Shown in pieces: positions 47,695-59,149 of a stretch of DNA of 64,000 nucleotides. Within the stretch, counting starts at the first letter, position 1. Every line of letters begins with the position of its first letter. The stretch is from assembly GCA_003260075.1 (NCBI GenBank), contig QLIY01000717.1, positions 17,618 through 81,617 of the forward strand, given 5' to 3'. The DNA is from Phallusia mammillata. Lineage: Eukaryota; Chordata; Ascidiacea; Phlebobranchia; Ascidiidae. A program made the translations under genes and the position numbers. The notes below the pieces were generated by a model. The model was not told the DNA's origin. It saw nothing but the letters and a program-made list of their open reading frames with translations, and did not search any database.

Positions 47695-48035
47695 ACTAAA
47701 TGCCATTTTTTTCAAAATGACGATCCATTCCACAAACCGATTTAGCATGTCAACTATTCGTGGCGCAATGAGATTGGGTTGTGCCACTTGGTGGGGTAAA
47801 TTCGGAGTTTGTGGGCGATACTTGGTCGATGAAACATATTGGTACCCGGGCTTTTTTGGTCCCAGTTGCCACTAAACAGCTGTGGAGGGGGGGGGGCGAT
47901 GAAACATGTTGGTACCCGGGCTTTTTTGGTCCCAGTTGCCACTAAACAGCTGTGGAAAAAAACCAATAAACTCAATCAGAAATTCTGTCAAATACTGGTT
48001 TGTACGCTTTTGCGGATAAAACAGTGTAATTCTAT
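47695..48035 (-). pseudogene. Antisense discoidin last exon with part of intron 5
   Basis: On the minus strand: intron-5 sequence, a 'TTTTTTCCACAG' acceptor, then exon 6 ('LFSGNWDQKSP', 'HKLRIYPTKWHN', 'LRHE') ending in TAG where genes A-C have the Tyr codon. Thus the last residues, including the domain-closing cysteine, are lost. Part of the exon is doubled across a G10 junction (47887-47896). No other exons precede it. Confidence 0.75.
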
Positions 48036-51000
48036 TTTGATATGGTTTAGCGCCTGACAACAAATGGCGTCACCCTTACCGCGAATTTAACTTGGTAGAC
48101 GCAGCAGGGGGTTGAAATTTATTGTTTTACGTAACAGCATCATTTTTATTTTACTATTACATTATCCCTCTATCCATTACTTTATCTCTGTGACGTACTT
48201 AGATTTTTTTCACATATTAGAACTGACTCGCTATCCCATACGCTGTCGTTTTTTTTCCATTGATCTTGACCTCCAAGCTCCAAGTCGTAAGCGGGTCAGA
48301 AATCGGGCCCGAACCAGCCCTTTTACAAATAAAAGTGAAATAGGGCCCTAAAATATGTTTGGTTTTCCTGGGGAAATTTCGACACAAATGTGGCTTAGTG
48401 TAAAGTAAGGTCAGAATCAAGTATGTTTCATCAATGTGTGATTGACACTGACGTTTGGGAAATGCCAGAACGGGGGGGGGGGAGTCTAAAGTAAGGTCAG
48501 AATTAAGTCTGTTTCATCAATGTGTGATTGACACTGACGTTTGGGAAATGCCAGAACTAAATATCACGAGCAATTCTGTAACGTCAGTTATTGTCTGTAT
48601 AATTTATATTGTCGTTGTGGAAGTTCGGTGGATTCCAATGTATTAATAATCGCGCATGTAGTACATGGAAATGGATGAGTGACGTTACCGCTTGCGAAAC
48701 GACAAAAACACATTTTTTCACAAACAACAACTGATGAAATTTATTATTCAACGTACTCATATCAATTAAAACGCAATTTCGGCAAACCCCATAACTTTTT
48801 TGCTGTTTAGAGAGGATATAGATGATTTTTTAGTTATGTTTCACTTTGTTTGTGCCTCTTTGCGATTCACTTTTATAAAATCGACTCTTGCTCTTGTGAT
48901 TTCTATTTTCAGTACCTTTTTAATTGCTCAATCACTTTTAGTTGCAAAACAATCCATATGAATCACTGTAAAAAAAACTAGCCGTTTACGTTTTGCGGGA
49001 TACTGTGTGACCACATTGAATTTAAAACCATCATCCAAGTCCTCAGAATGCTTAAAGAAGTTGGGGGGGGGGTAGTACCTTTTTAATTGCTCAATCACTT
49101 TAAGTTGCAAAACAATCCATATAAATCACTGTAAAAAAAACTAGCCGTTTTGCGGGATACTGTGTGACCAAATTGAATTTAAAACCATCATCCAAGTCCT
49201 CAGAATGCTTAAAGAAGTTATTGTTCTACTGGCAGTCATAGTCTTGTGCAGTAAGTTATTTTTTGTTGGATTTCAACTATAGAATTATTACGTGTTGTAA
49301 GTAATACGGTTATAATCAGTATCCACTTCGGTATCACTACCTATTTTAATACTTAAGTTCATTCAAATACGTTCCAGGCGGATGTAGATCTGCAAGCAAG
49401 TGTTGTGATCGCAATGATAGCAGAAAAGGTTGGTCTTAAATTAGATTTGTTAAAATATTTGATTTAAATGATTCTGCTTAGTTTCTACAGAAAACAAGGA
49501 GTTTAGCAAGATAAATATCCAAGCCAATAGAGGTAAAATATGTAGCAGAGAAAATATGTTTTGCAGCAAAGAATTTGTGAAAAACATAAATGCAATAAAA
49601 ATTTGATAACAAACATCAACGATGTGTTGTAGATTGTAAATTTTTTAAATTTTTTTGAAAAGCGGTTGTAAATTAATCTTTTTATAAATTAATAAAGATT
49701 CCACACCTAATATACCAAACATTTTTAGATTCTTTGTGCAAGTTGGGACTGAAGACACATTATATTCCCGACAGTGCTATAACAGCATCGTCCTATTGGC
49801 AACCAAATGTGGACGATCAATATCACCCAAAGTGGGGAAGACTTGATCAAGCGTATATTCCTCATGTTTCGGTTGGATCGTGGGCAGCGGCAACAAGTCA
49901 GTCAAATCGTATGATAGTTAATCGACATTTTTAAACTGACTATATCTATATCCAACTTTGAGAAACATTTTTATTTTAAAAAGTCGTAAAGACTAAGTAT
50001 GGTAAGAATGAACCAGCTGGGTCCAATAAAGAGCGTTTATGAATCGGATGTGTGTGAAAGTGAACAATAACCGCGTGATTAAATCAATAAATAGGTTAAT
50101 AAATAACTAAACATAACATAGAAGGTTAACGGTTTTTGTTGTTGTTTTTATTTTGTAGATAATAATCAACAAAACACATTGGGATTCAGAAAATCAAAAC
50201 GTTTGTGCTAAGGGGGGGGGGAAACTAAACATAACATAGAAGGTTAACGGTTTTTGTTGTTGTCGTTTTATTTGAACAATCAACAAAACACATTGGGATT
50301 CAGAAAATCAAAACGTTTGTGCTAAAATAATCGTGTAAAGTTTCAAAAAGTTATTTTTTTTCCAAATCAACCTTTAAGCGGCTTTTATTCCACATGATGG
50401 TTTGCCGTGCTTAAGAATACCATGCACCTCATCATAATCTTTAATAATTAACGCTTTAAAAATGTTGTTTTGCGAAATCGATATTGCTTTTGATACGCAG
50501 ATAATGTTAATGAATGGATTCAAGTAACCTTAGAAAATGCAACAACAATTACTGGGGTCATTACCCAGGGACGAGCTAACCTTAAAGAGTGGGTGAGAGA
50601 ATTCAAAGTCTCGTATTTCGATACTGATCACACTTGGAAAAATGTGAACGACAGTTCTGGAACGACAAAAGTAAAAAAAACTAATGTTTTTAACAACATA
50701 TTCATTTTTTTGGATTTCGCTCGAATGATGAACGTTTAGCCTTATCTACTCAACACTCCGTTAAAAGTTCGGGTAAAATATGTAGAATTGCATTGTTTTA
50801 TCCGTTTCAGCCGTAGAAACCAGTTTTGACAGTATTTCTAATTGAGTTGATTGAATTTTTTTCCACAGCTGTTTAGTGGCAACTGGGACCAGAAGAGCCC
50901 GGTAACCAACATGTTTCATCAACCAATTGTCGCCCACAAACTCCGAATTTACCCCACCAAGTTTAACAACCATATCTCACTGCGCCACGAATACTTAACA

Positions 51001-51200
51001 TGTTAAAACCGTTTTTAGGATGGATCTTCATTTTGAAAAAAATGGCATTTAGTTTTTACCAGTTATTGATTTACTCGTAATTCACTAATCATAAATGTCG
51101 TTTTATGAAGGCTACCGTCATTCATTTTCATCGTATTATTCATTTACAAAAAAACACTTAATGCAATTGTGTGTCATCGATTTTAGTCAAATAATAGACA
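48036..51200 (+). repeat. Segmental duplication unit C
   Basis: Forward unit with discoidin gene C. Its flank keeps undisturbed versions of the sites occupied by the P-like element and the GTGTAAAG MITE in unit B. G-run junctions are at 48472-48482, 49063-49072 and 50212-50221. Confidence 0.8.
49205..51006 (+). CDS. Discoidin gene C: small secreted F5/8 type C domain protein, six exons
   Basis: Exons 49205-49250, 49378-49428, 49491-49532, 49729-49896, 50501-50670 and 50869-51006 encode 204 residues, with splice phases as in A and B. It has a signal peptide ('VIVLLAVIVL'), a linker where the fourth cysteine is lost ('CCDRNDSRK'), and a full discoidin domain ('IPDSAITASSYW', 'KWGRLDQAYIPHVSVGSW', 'TITGVITQGR', 'LRIYP', terminal Cys). 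The coding region is intact, yet the conserved upstream AG acceptor ('ttttgcag' in A and B) reads 'ttttgcgg' and the AATAAA signal after the stop reads 'acaaaaaaac', so expression may be altered. A G10 junction at 49063-49072 repeats the start-codon region; I use the right-hand ATG because it leads into exon 1. Confidence 0.8.
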
Positions 51201-52829
51201 CAGCATATCTAAAGCATTTTTTGACACAAAGCCTAGCTAAATAATATGGTTGTAATCGGATGATCAAAAAAACACCGTTCTTATCTAAATATGTTAGTAA
51301 GTGTGAGATACGTTACGTCCTACACAGTTTGACTTAAATCCCTGAATCTTTTTGTTGGTACTTACTTAAGATGGTGTATTATTGCACCAATAACATAAGT
51401 GTCAGATTGAAAAAACACAAACATGAACGTGATCAATGTAACGTTTCTAACTAGCCTTTTAAGTCTAAATTAGCTATTTAAGCTATCATAGAACGCCACT
51501 TAATTTTGAGTGAAGATTATTTCTCAAGCTTATGCTTATTATTGCGTGAGTTCACTATAGTTCGCTTATGGCTTTTGTGTAAGAATTGTGTATATTAGCT
51601 TAATTATATATTGAGAAGAGAAAACTTGTCTATAAACAAACCTAATTCCACACCAAGCGAAAATATATTGAGAAGAGAAAACTTGTCTATAAATAACACC
51701 CAAACAATTATGGTACAATAGACGTAATGCTAAAACATTAAACTGCCAAAATAAGAATAATCTGGCACTACGCTCAAAGGGGGGGGGGTTCCATTATAAG
51801 TAACACCCAAACAATTATGATACAAAAGACGTAATGATAAAACATTAAACTGCCAAAATAAGAATAATCTGGCACTACGCTCAAAAGGAACTGCATTCAA
51901 CTAGCGGACTTTACAACTGCCCGATAAAACAACACTGTCCAACATAACATAAAACAAAGACATATATACAATGTGGTGGGCGTAAAAAAATGCAAGAAGG
52001 TGGCGCCAAGAAATTGGCGTGCCTCCAGGGCGACACAATCGGGCGAATATTTGCGATTAGATAATTACATTAAATTAGTAAGCTTCCTTTGAAATACAAC
52101 GTTTCTAGCGAAATTTGGGAAAGAAAGAGATGTCTTCTCCAGGCACATCATGGTGGCGAATTACATAACGTTTTTGTACAGACCGGTTGGAAACCGATGA
52201 AAGTTTGTTGTAAACAACCATGTTGGTTTGACGCAACAATCGAGTCCTGCATAAGGTTTCGAGTGACTGCCTAATAACCACGTGAAGCACGCTCTGATGC
52301 GTATGGCTATTAAGCTGGTAAAAACGCCTTCCATCACCACAAAATCTTCTAATGCAGTTCGGAAATACGATTATTTAGCAATCACTTTAAATTACGCCAT
52401 GGCCGCTTAAGATCGAATAAAACCCAAAGAACTGGATTTTTATCTCAAACATTGGACGTAAAAAATAACAAACAATACAAATCGTTACATAAAATCAACC
52501 TGTTTTACTGCATATAAGTGATACGTATACTACTGGTGGTACGTATTCAACACTTGCAGCTTGTGTTTGAACATCAATATCAACAATATATCATGCTATA
52601 CTGGAAACATGTGCAATTATATGGGAGATATTGTGACATAAGGTTATACTCATTACGGCAAGATTGGTTAAAAGTGGCTGAAGATGATGTTTTGCTCGCG
52701 GTAGCTGACTCGCAATAACCATTCGTATTTCCCATTTAACTTCAATTTTTATGAAAAACTTTTTTACCTGCGATTATTTCCACAGAAAGTAAAATATTGA
52801 CCGGTAAAAGTAATGTTATTGCTCTATAC
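51201..52829. other. Unassigned spacer with a G10 junction
   Basis: The G run at 51779-51788 joins copies of 'taacacccaaacaattatg' to 'ctggcactacgctcaaa'. A real short direct repeat ('atatattgagaagagaaaac') occurs at about 51608 and 51665. Open frames near 52089-52274 and 52518-52718 have no recognisable signature. Confidence 0.4.
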
Positions 52830-53393
52830 CAGTGGTGGCCTTTTTTTTGGTGTGGTTTCCCACTAAAGCCAACCACCAACTTAGAATTCCCCCCTCAGTT
52901 ATTTTTATAAAGATGTTTTTTTTTGCCCTGTCTACGTTAACAAAGAATATTCTTTAAACGAAATAATTTTGTGCAGCGATTTGTTCTGGAACCCTAAAAA
53001 TACACTGCAATCTTATTTAGTTATTACTTTTGTGAGAGATTAAAGTTTTCGGAATACTGAAGAGTCTCCTCTGCTTGAAATAGTCATTGATTGCATCACA
53101 ATCAACAAAAGGGAGGCTTTTATTTGCGCACAATAGCAAAGTCATGGATACTTTTAGTCTTGCCTTTGAAATTTTATAAACGGCCTTTGAAATTGTATGT
53201 GTCTTGTAAGACTAGGTGAAATTAATCTTACATGTTGTTGCGGAAAAATTTTAGAAAAGTAAGTTTCAACGATTAATTCAAAGCCGGATTCGATCCTCGG
53301 GCCAGAGTTTGGTTACCTGACTTACATAATTTCCCTCTGAAAACATTAAATTTCCCAGTTGTGGGAAATTTCCCACCGGTTAAGAACCACTGC
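52830..53393. mobile_element. hAT MITE with 8-bp target duplication
   Basis: CAGTGGTGGCC at the left and GGTTAAGAACCACTG at the right are degenerate termini, while CTCTATAC is exact on both sides (52822-52829, 53394-53401). The interior is non-coding. Confidence 0.8.
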
Positions 53394-53409
53394 TCTATAC
53401 CGACGTATT

Positions 53410-53700
53410 GCGTAAAGAGCTCTATTATTTAAAAGCAAAGTGAGACTGGGATGGGGTTACGGTTTAATTAAAAGAACTGGGTTTTTAGGTTGAATGCTTT
53501 CTTATTATTATTGTAAAACCTCGGACCAACCCTAATAACTCTAATCGAGAGCATTTTTCACGGTGGTTCGAGCAACGGGCATTCCCGGAGACGAATCCCG
53601 ATCAGGGTTTTTACTGTCTGCGTATGGGTCAGGCGCGACAAATGCATTTAAAATACTTGGGTGCGCCACCGACCGGAATTTAGCAAACATGTCTTCTGAG
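53410..53700 (-). repeat. tRNA-derived SINE, minus strand
   Basis: Reversed copy of the SINE at 19.06 kb: the tail 'gggtttttaggttga' comes first, then the B-box complement in 'gacgaatcccgatcagg' and the A-box region 'gggtcaggcgcgac', and last 'gggtgcgccaccgac'. The boxes are degenerate. Confidence 0.65.
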
Positions 53701-55060
53701 TGCTTGTAGCACCTTTACAATTTCCAAGACCTAAAGTGGCGGTTAAGTGCAAAATTATAGAAATAATCAACCAGTGGGTTTTATGTGAAGAAGTTATTGT
53801 TTAATTATTATATTATCTACATTCTAAATGACAACATCATATCAACTGCAAAATTCGAGTTAGCTCTACAATCGAAAACCGAAAAATTGGGCTATGAACA
53901 ATTTCTTTTGATACCTCATGTATGTGTTTGCTTAGCCTATCCAGCCCAGTAAACCAAAGTAAAACTGAGATTTTTGGGAAAGAAAGTCAAATATCCAAAT
54001 AAGCCAAAGGCTTAAAATGTGAATTAACTTATACCAATGACCTGTCGCAGTAAGTTGTAAACAATATCATTATCAAGGATACCAGTTTTATGCGAAATTG
54101 GATGCTTTTTAGGATCTGCACAATGAAGATTGCGACATTTATGGGTCAAACAAACATGACACTTGTTAGTGATTTTGTATTGTACACCTTTTTGGGGTTT
54201 TCACACTTTTAGCTTAGTGTTTTGGCTCGACAATCAAGCCATATCAGTAATCGCAGGTTGATTATATTTTATGAGTTGTTTGTTATTTTAGGTCCACTTT
54301 CGGTTTCATTGAAAAAAGGCCAAAATTTTAGAATATCTTTAAATATATGTACTAGCGGCCGTGACGTAAATAAAATTATTTTGCCAAATAATTGTATTTT
54401 AAAACTGCCCTAAGAAGATTTTAAGGGGCTGGAAAGAGTATGACCAACTTCATAGCCATATGTATCAGAGGTTACAGTTTTTGCAGTTATCAATGATTTA
54501 AATCTAACACCTTGCAAAGTCACGATTAACCATTATAATAAAAAACTTAGCTAAAAATTGCAGATGAAACTATTTGCCTTCAAATATAGCAGCAAGTATA
54601 ACAGTTAAGATACTAAAAGGCAATAGTCTATACCCAAAACTTCAAAATAAAGATGTTTAAATAAATAAGAGCTGAAATAAATTCAAAGCTGTTGTTAAAT
54701 TTGTCAGATACGATACCAATAAATAGCTTTATGGCTATTGTTTTGTGGCAATAATCTGTAAAGTGTTATAGATAGGTTGAAAATGTAGACTGTGACTAGA
54801 ACTTACTCAAATGACACATGACCATATTAATGGCGAATAGACAAGGTTTGTCAGTGCTTAACCTCATAAGCATTTTTTCTTAAATGTTGCCCCACCCAAA
54901 TACTTCGAACTTTCCGACTCTTTATTGCCAATTTTTTCTTTTTTATTACTGTTGTTTTACCGTATTCACAACCGCTACGTTTCGAGTCTATGTCACGTGT
55001 GTTTTCGCGCCACATTATAATGTTTGATAATTATCAAATAATTATTACAGTAGAAACGAT
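53701..55060. other. Unassigned spacer
   Basis: No gene is supported; the frame at 54222-54413 has no signature. 54950-55010 has a minus-strand relative near 36840-36890 and may be PLE 5' material. Confidence 0.35.
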
Positions 55061-55300
55061 GTTGTATCACTTTATCCAAACATCAAACATTCCCTCATAG
55101 AGTCTTCACTGGAAAATGCACTAAATAACCAATAACCAAAAATCCACGTACTCTGATAAGTTTAAACAGATTATTATCTAACTTGTAATCTTTACTGTTA
55201 CCAACGTGGTCACACAATTCAATGTACGCTTTTATGGACAAAATAGCATAGCAACTGGCGACAACCACTCAGTTGCTATTGTGAACATAGCGATACATCA
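55060..55300 (+). pseudogene. Decayed Penelope-like reverse transcriptase fragment
   Basis: 'IATGDNHSVAIVNIAIHHI' (about 55249-55305) matches motif B of the PLE at 39.4 kb. Upstream, 'SLYPNI' and 'SLENALNN' in another frame correspond to the region after motif A. Stops and frame changes separate them. YIDD is not found. Confidence 0.7.
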
Positions 55301-56311
55301 CATCATTTCTGGGACTCCAACACATCCCTATCGGTTTGTTTCGTGCTGCTACACAAAGTCAACCAGCTACATCTGGATTACAACAACAGCCTGAAAAGGT
55401 TGCAGTTAAAGGCGAACTGCTAAGGGTTTTGTAAATGAATGACGGCTGCTGCAGTAGAAGAGGCAAAAGCTTGAAAGGAACAGTGCCATCAATACACAAG
55501 GCATTCCAAGGACAGTACAAAGGAAAGAATCACGGAATTCCCAGCGCTACTGCGCCGTGCAGACTGTTATTACGCCCCAGGAAACTTGCTTTAGGTTAGG
55601 GCGACTGAATCATTGGGCACCATCAGGATGCTATCCCTGCGGGCGGCATGTTTAAATGTAGCACATTTCTATAAACCTCGATTCGGTTGGCCACACCTGT
55701 TCTATAGGAACACATACTTCTCCAATAACAAGTCCAAAATGATCATCACTGCTGGGAAAGGAAATGCTACAGAGACTCTCACATGCCTTCAACAGAGACT
55801 CATTTGATTCTTTCAAAGCCTTGTGATTAAATCTACCTGACTTTTTCATTGCACAGCATAGTTTTGTGAAATTCTTGGCAAAACATGTCTGTCAGACTGA
55901 TCTGCTTGTCAATTATACTCACAAAAACACTAAAATTGGGTAAACTTTATCACTTATAGTATAAATATTTTTTTGCTTTGCAATCCCACTTTTTTGCACC
56001 TTGGATACACATCCTACGTCTGACAGGGGTTGGATGGTCAAGCCACTGCAAACACCCCAAAAATTATTTAAAAACAGAGAGATTTCCTAGTGTAAAAAAT
56101 CAATTTGTTTGACGTGGTTCTTGTGTATAAACCAATTGAAGTTTGACAAAAGGTTGTTAAATAATAAACAAGTTCATAAAATTACATGAAAAATAGTAAT
56201 AAGGAATTTTATGTTGACAAATGTGCAAATGTCTCCAGAACAATTTTCTGTTTCACGTTTAACTATTACTCCAAGATTTCAGACAAGCGGGAATGTTTAT
56301 TACAATGCAGC
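55301..56311. other. Unassigned region with a segment related to 25.08 kb
   Basis: 55579-55690 resembles 24767-24780 plus 25073-25200 without the MITE that sits there. No gene is recognised. Confidence 0.4.
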
Positions 56312-56319
56312 CCCTAAAT

Positions 56320-58595
56320 CAGTGTTTCTTAACCTTTTTAGCGCTCGTACCCCTTGAGATTTTATGAAACTTTCTCGTACCCCCTGTCTACAAAGGCCGA
56401 TTGAATTAAATAAAATTGTAATAATAGGAATAACACAGTGTATTTACAGCACATACACAATCAGTCTATTTACTAATGGCTTTTTTGTTGCTGTTTTTTG
56501 TCAATGATCATGGTGTAACGAGGTTTTTTCTTTGAAATGGACACACGCATATCATCTCTTGGATCCAAGCGATTCCTCGGCTTAGTTTTGATGTTTACAA
56601 GAGTTGAGAACCCAGCTTCACATAGGTAGGTTGTCGCAAAAGGCACAAGGATTTCTAGAGCTTTTTTTGCTAACTGAGGAAATGTGATGAGTTGTGCACA
56701 CCAGAAGGCATCCAATTGCATTGAATCAAACTCCATTTTGATTTTACTACTAGCTTTCATCTCTATAAGATCGTCTTTCCTTTGGTCATTATCATCCATA
56801 GAATGCAGGTTGAAAATAGATGGGTCTTGTATCCATCCCTGAGAAACAGAAACCTCTCCATGATGAAAGTATCCCTGGAAAGACTGACTGAGACCTTGCA
56901 AGTGTTCTTTTATTTCAGTCGCAAAATGTTCCGGAAATGAATTTGTTGAATTGAAAACTTTATCAAGATTTGGAAAATTTGCATAGTTTCCACAGGTAAT
57001 GCGTTGTTTCCAGATTGAAAGTTTGTTAGTAAAGGCAGATACCTTTTCTCTGGCAGTGACTATGTTTACCCCTGTACCCTGGATGGAGGTGTTCAGGTCG
57101 TTTAAGTGGCTGAATATGTCTGCCAAGTAGGCCAGGGACAAAATGAAATTCTTTTTTTAAAGTGCTCTACTATGCTACAACCCTTCTGTCCAAGAAACAG
57201 CTCAATTTCTTTGTGCAGTTCGAAAACACGTGTAAGCACTCGGCCACGGGAAAGTCACCTCACCTCGGTGTGGTAAAGAAGTACGTTGTGTTTAGCTCCA
57301 AGTTCGTTACAAAAAACTTTAAACAGACGATGATTCGAGGCATTCCCTCTGATGTAATTGACTGCACTCACAGCAATTGATAACACATTTTTAAGTGGTT
57401 CTGGTAATGACTTGGCGGCAAGTGCATGCCGATGTAGGAAGCAGTGTGTGACTGTGACGTGAGATACCTCTTTTTTCACAAGGGCAGCGAAGCCTGATTT
57501 GTTTCCAAGCATGGCAGGTGCACCATCGGTGCAAAGTGAACCGCACAGGTCAAGAGTCATTTCATGATTGAAAAAGAACTCCTTGACGATATTAAATACG
57601 TCAAATGCCTTTGTGGTTGTTGTCAATGGTTCACAAAATAAGAATTCTTCCACTACTTCTTTATCTTTCACATACCGCACAAACACTAATAACTGACTAC
57701 AGCAACTGACGTCTGTTGACTCATCCAACTGTAGACTCACTTTGATAGGACTGGATTTGATATCGGCAATCACCTGCTGCAAAATATCTTCGCTCATATC
57801 ACGAATCCTGGAACCGATGATGTCATTTGACAATGGCACTAAGTTTTTTTTCTGCTTCAGTCCCCGGTACTGTTTTTGCCATTTCCATTGCGCATGGTTT
57901 CACTAACTCTTCTGCTTCTGTATGTGGCTTATTATTTTTGGCACACAGAAATGCAACTTGATAAGATGCTAGCAACAATGGTTTTTCAATCGGTAAAAAT
58001 CCATGCTTTGGTAAGGTACCACTCTGATGAAAACGTGCCCTTATGATCTTCAAAGTATTTAAATTATTTCCTGACTTTTTACCCCCATGCTGATTATTGA
58101 AATGCTCATTAAGCCTTGAAGGTTTGAGATTTGCATTTGCGAATACTTTGCTGCATAATATGCACTGCGGTCTCTCAGTTCCATCTTTTTCCGTCATGCA
58201 AGTAAACCCATATTTCACATAGTCTTCATTCCACTTACGTTTTTTAGACATGACTGTTTGTTTCTAAATTTTAAAAGACAATACCTCAGCTACAACTCTT
58301 AAATATCAACTGAACTGGAATTTAAAACAGAGCATAATAAGAATTATTCCACTACTTCTTTCACGTACCGCACAAACAATAACTGAATACAGCAACTGAC
58401 GTCTGTTCAACTGTAGGCTACATTATGACATCATAGTAGAAAACCAACCCATTCTAGACATATAACAAAGTAACTTGCTACACACTCTTTTCAAATATGA
58501 TTAAATAGCGTATATTTTCACACTGCATCTCGTACCCCCTGCTTTGGTGCTTCGTACCCCCAAGGGGTACATGTACCCCTTGTTAAGAACCCCTG
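56320..58595 (-). mobile_element. Full-length hAT transposon (transposase disabled)
   Basis: The ends CAGTGTTTCTTAACC and the complement in TTAAGAACCCCTG, with an exact 8-bp duplication CCCTAAAT on both sides (56312-56319, 58596-58603), bound 2,276 bp. A BED-finger hAT transposase frame lies on the minus strand. The 'cgtacccc' subterminal motifs near both ends are the type also found in the many MITEs of this window. Confidence 0.95.
56473..58251 (-). pseudogene. hAT transposase, ZBED5/SCAND3-like, three lesions
   Basis: It begins 'MSKKRKWNEDYVKYGFTCM' with a BED-type zinc finger (C-x2-C at 'CILC' and H-x4-H-like 'HFNNQH'), continues through 'LQLDESTDVSC' and 'LCTDGAPAMLG' (RNase H-like core with catalytic acidic residues), and ends in the hAT dimerisation region ('TYLCEAGFSTLVNIKTKPRNRL'). 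The frame is open over 58251-57823, 57839-57255 and 57141-56473. It is broken by a one-base slip in an A run near 57847, a TGA replacing the expected Trp codon after 'HTEVR' (57255), and a one-base slip in an A run near 57160. Expected length is about 590-600 residues. Most similar to animal ZBED5-type hAT transposases. Confidence 0.9.
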
Positions 58596-58689
58596 CCCTA
58601 AATGATTTCAGTACCTTCAATATTGTTGGATGTGCATCGATCACGTGTTCAATTTTTGTGAATATTGCGACGTCATGATTTTTGGATCA

Positions 58690-59125
58690 CTAATTTTTTC
58701 CTTTTTCGCCTTGAGTATAATCAAGCGTAATGACTTTGGTTTATCAAGCAATTCATTGACTCAATTCCCGTGTGTTTAATTTTAATTCCCGTGCGTTTTC
58801 TATCCGTTGTCCCATCTACAACTATACCGATTGTGATCTCGCTTTAGTGCATTTTGTAATCAAGCTCTTCGCTATCTTTGTAAATACCACGTCCTTACAT
58901 GTAAAAATAATTCTTATTTTAAATTCTATCTGTTAAAATACTTCTATATTCTGTCAATTTTCGCCTAACGTACGTGTCACTCGTCAATTTGATGTTCCGT
59001 TGAACTCGTAAAAGTAAGTTATTTGTGTTCGTTTGTTTGTGTGTTGATTTTAATACAATTCGTGAAACTGTTACCTAAGCCTGTGCTATATGCATTTACT
59101 AATCGGAGTCAGTCATGCATTACCA
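58690..59125 (+). repeat. 5' LTR of a decayed LTR retrotransposon
   Basis: It shares with 60400-61290 the ordered phrases 'tatccgttgt', 'taaataccacg' or 'taaataccgcg' (a TATA-like box), 'cgtaaaagtaagttat', and 'gtgctatatgca'. It ends shortly before a primer binding site. Exact ends are not certain. Confidence 0.7.
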
Positions 59126-59130
59126 TCTAA

Positions 59131-59149
59131 TTGGTGACCCCGACGTGAT
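59131..59149 (+). promoter_or_regulatory. Primer binding site of the LTR retrotransposon
   Basis: TTGGTGACCCCGACGTGA directly after the LTR is a typical tRNA-complementary primer binding site of animal Ty3/gypsy- or BEL-type elements. It fixes plus-strand orientation. Confidence 0.7.

Larger units (their letters stand above)
43930..48050. repeat. Partial segmental copy (C') with 5' flank only
   Basis: It parallels 25081-27290 and parts of unit B. G-run junctions are at 44293-44302, 45778-45860 (83 G), 46022-46068 (47 G), 47373-47382 and 47887-47896. It ends in an antisense discoidin last-exon fragment, exactly as copy B' does. Confidence 0.7.

Noticed and set aside
3324..51788. Biological G-quadruplex hotspots
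   Set aside because: The runs are uniform in length and always at overlaps of near-identical flanks, which fits encoded gaps better than natural G tracts.
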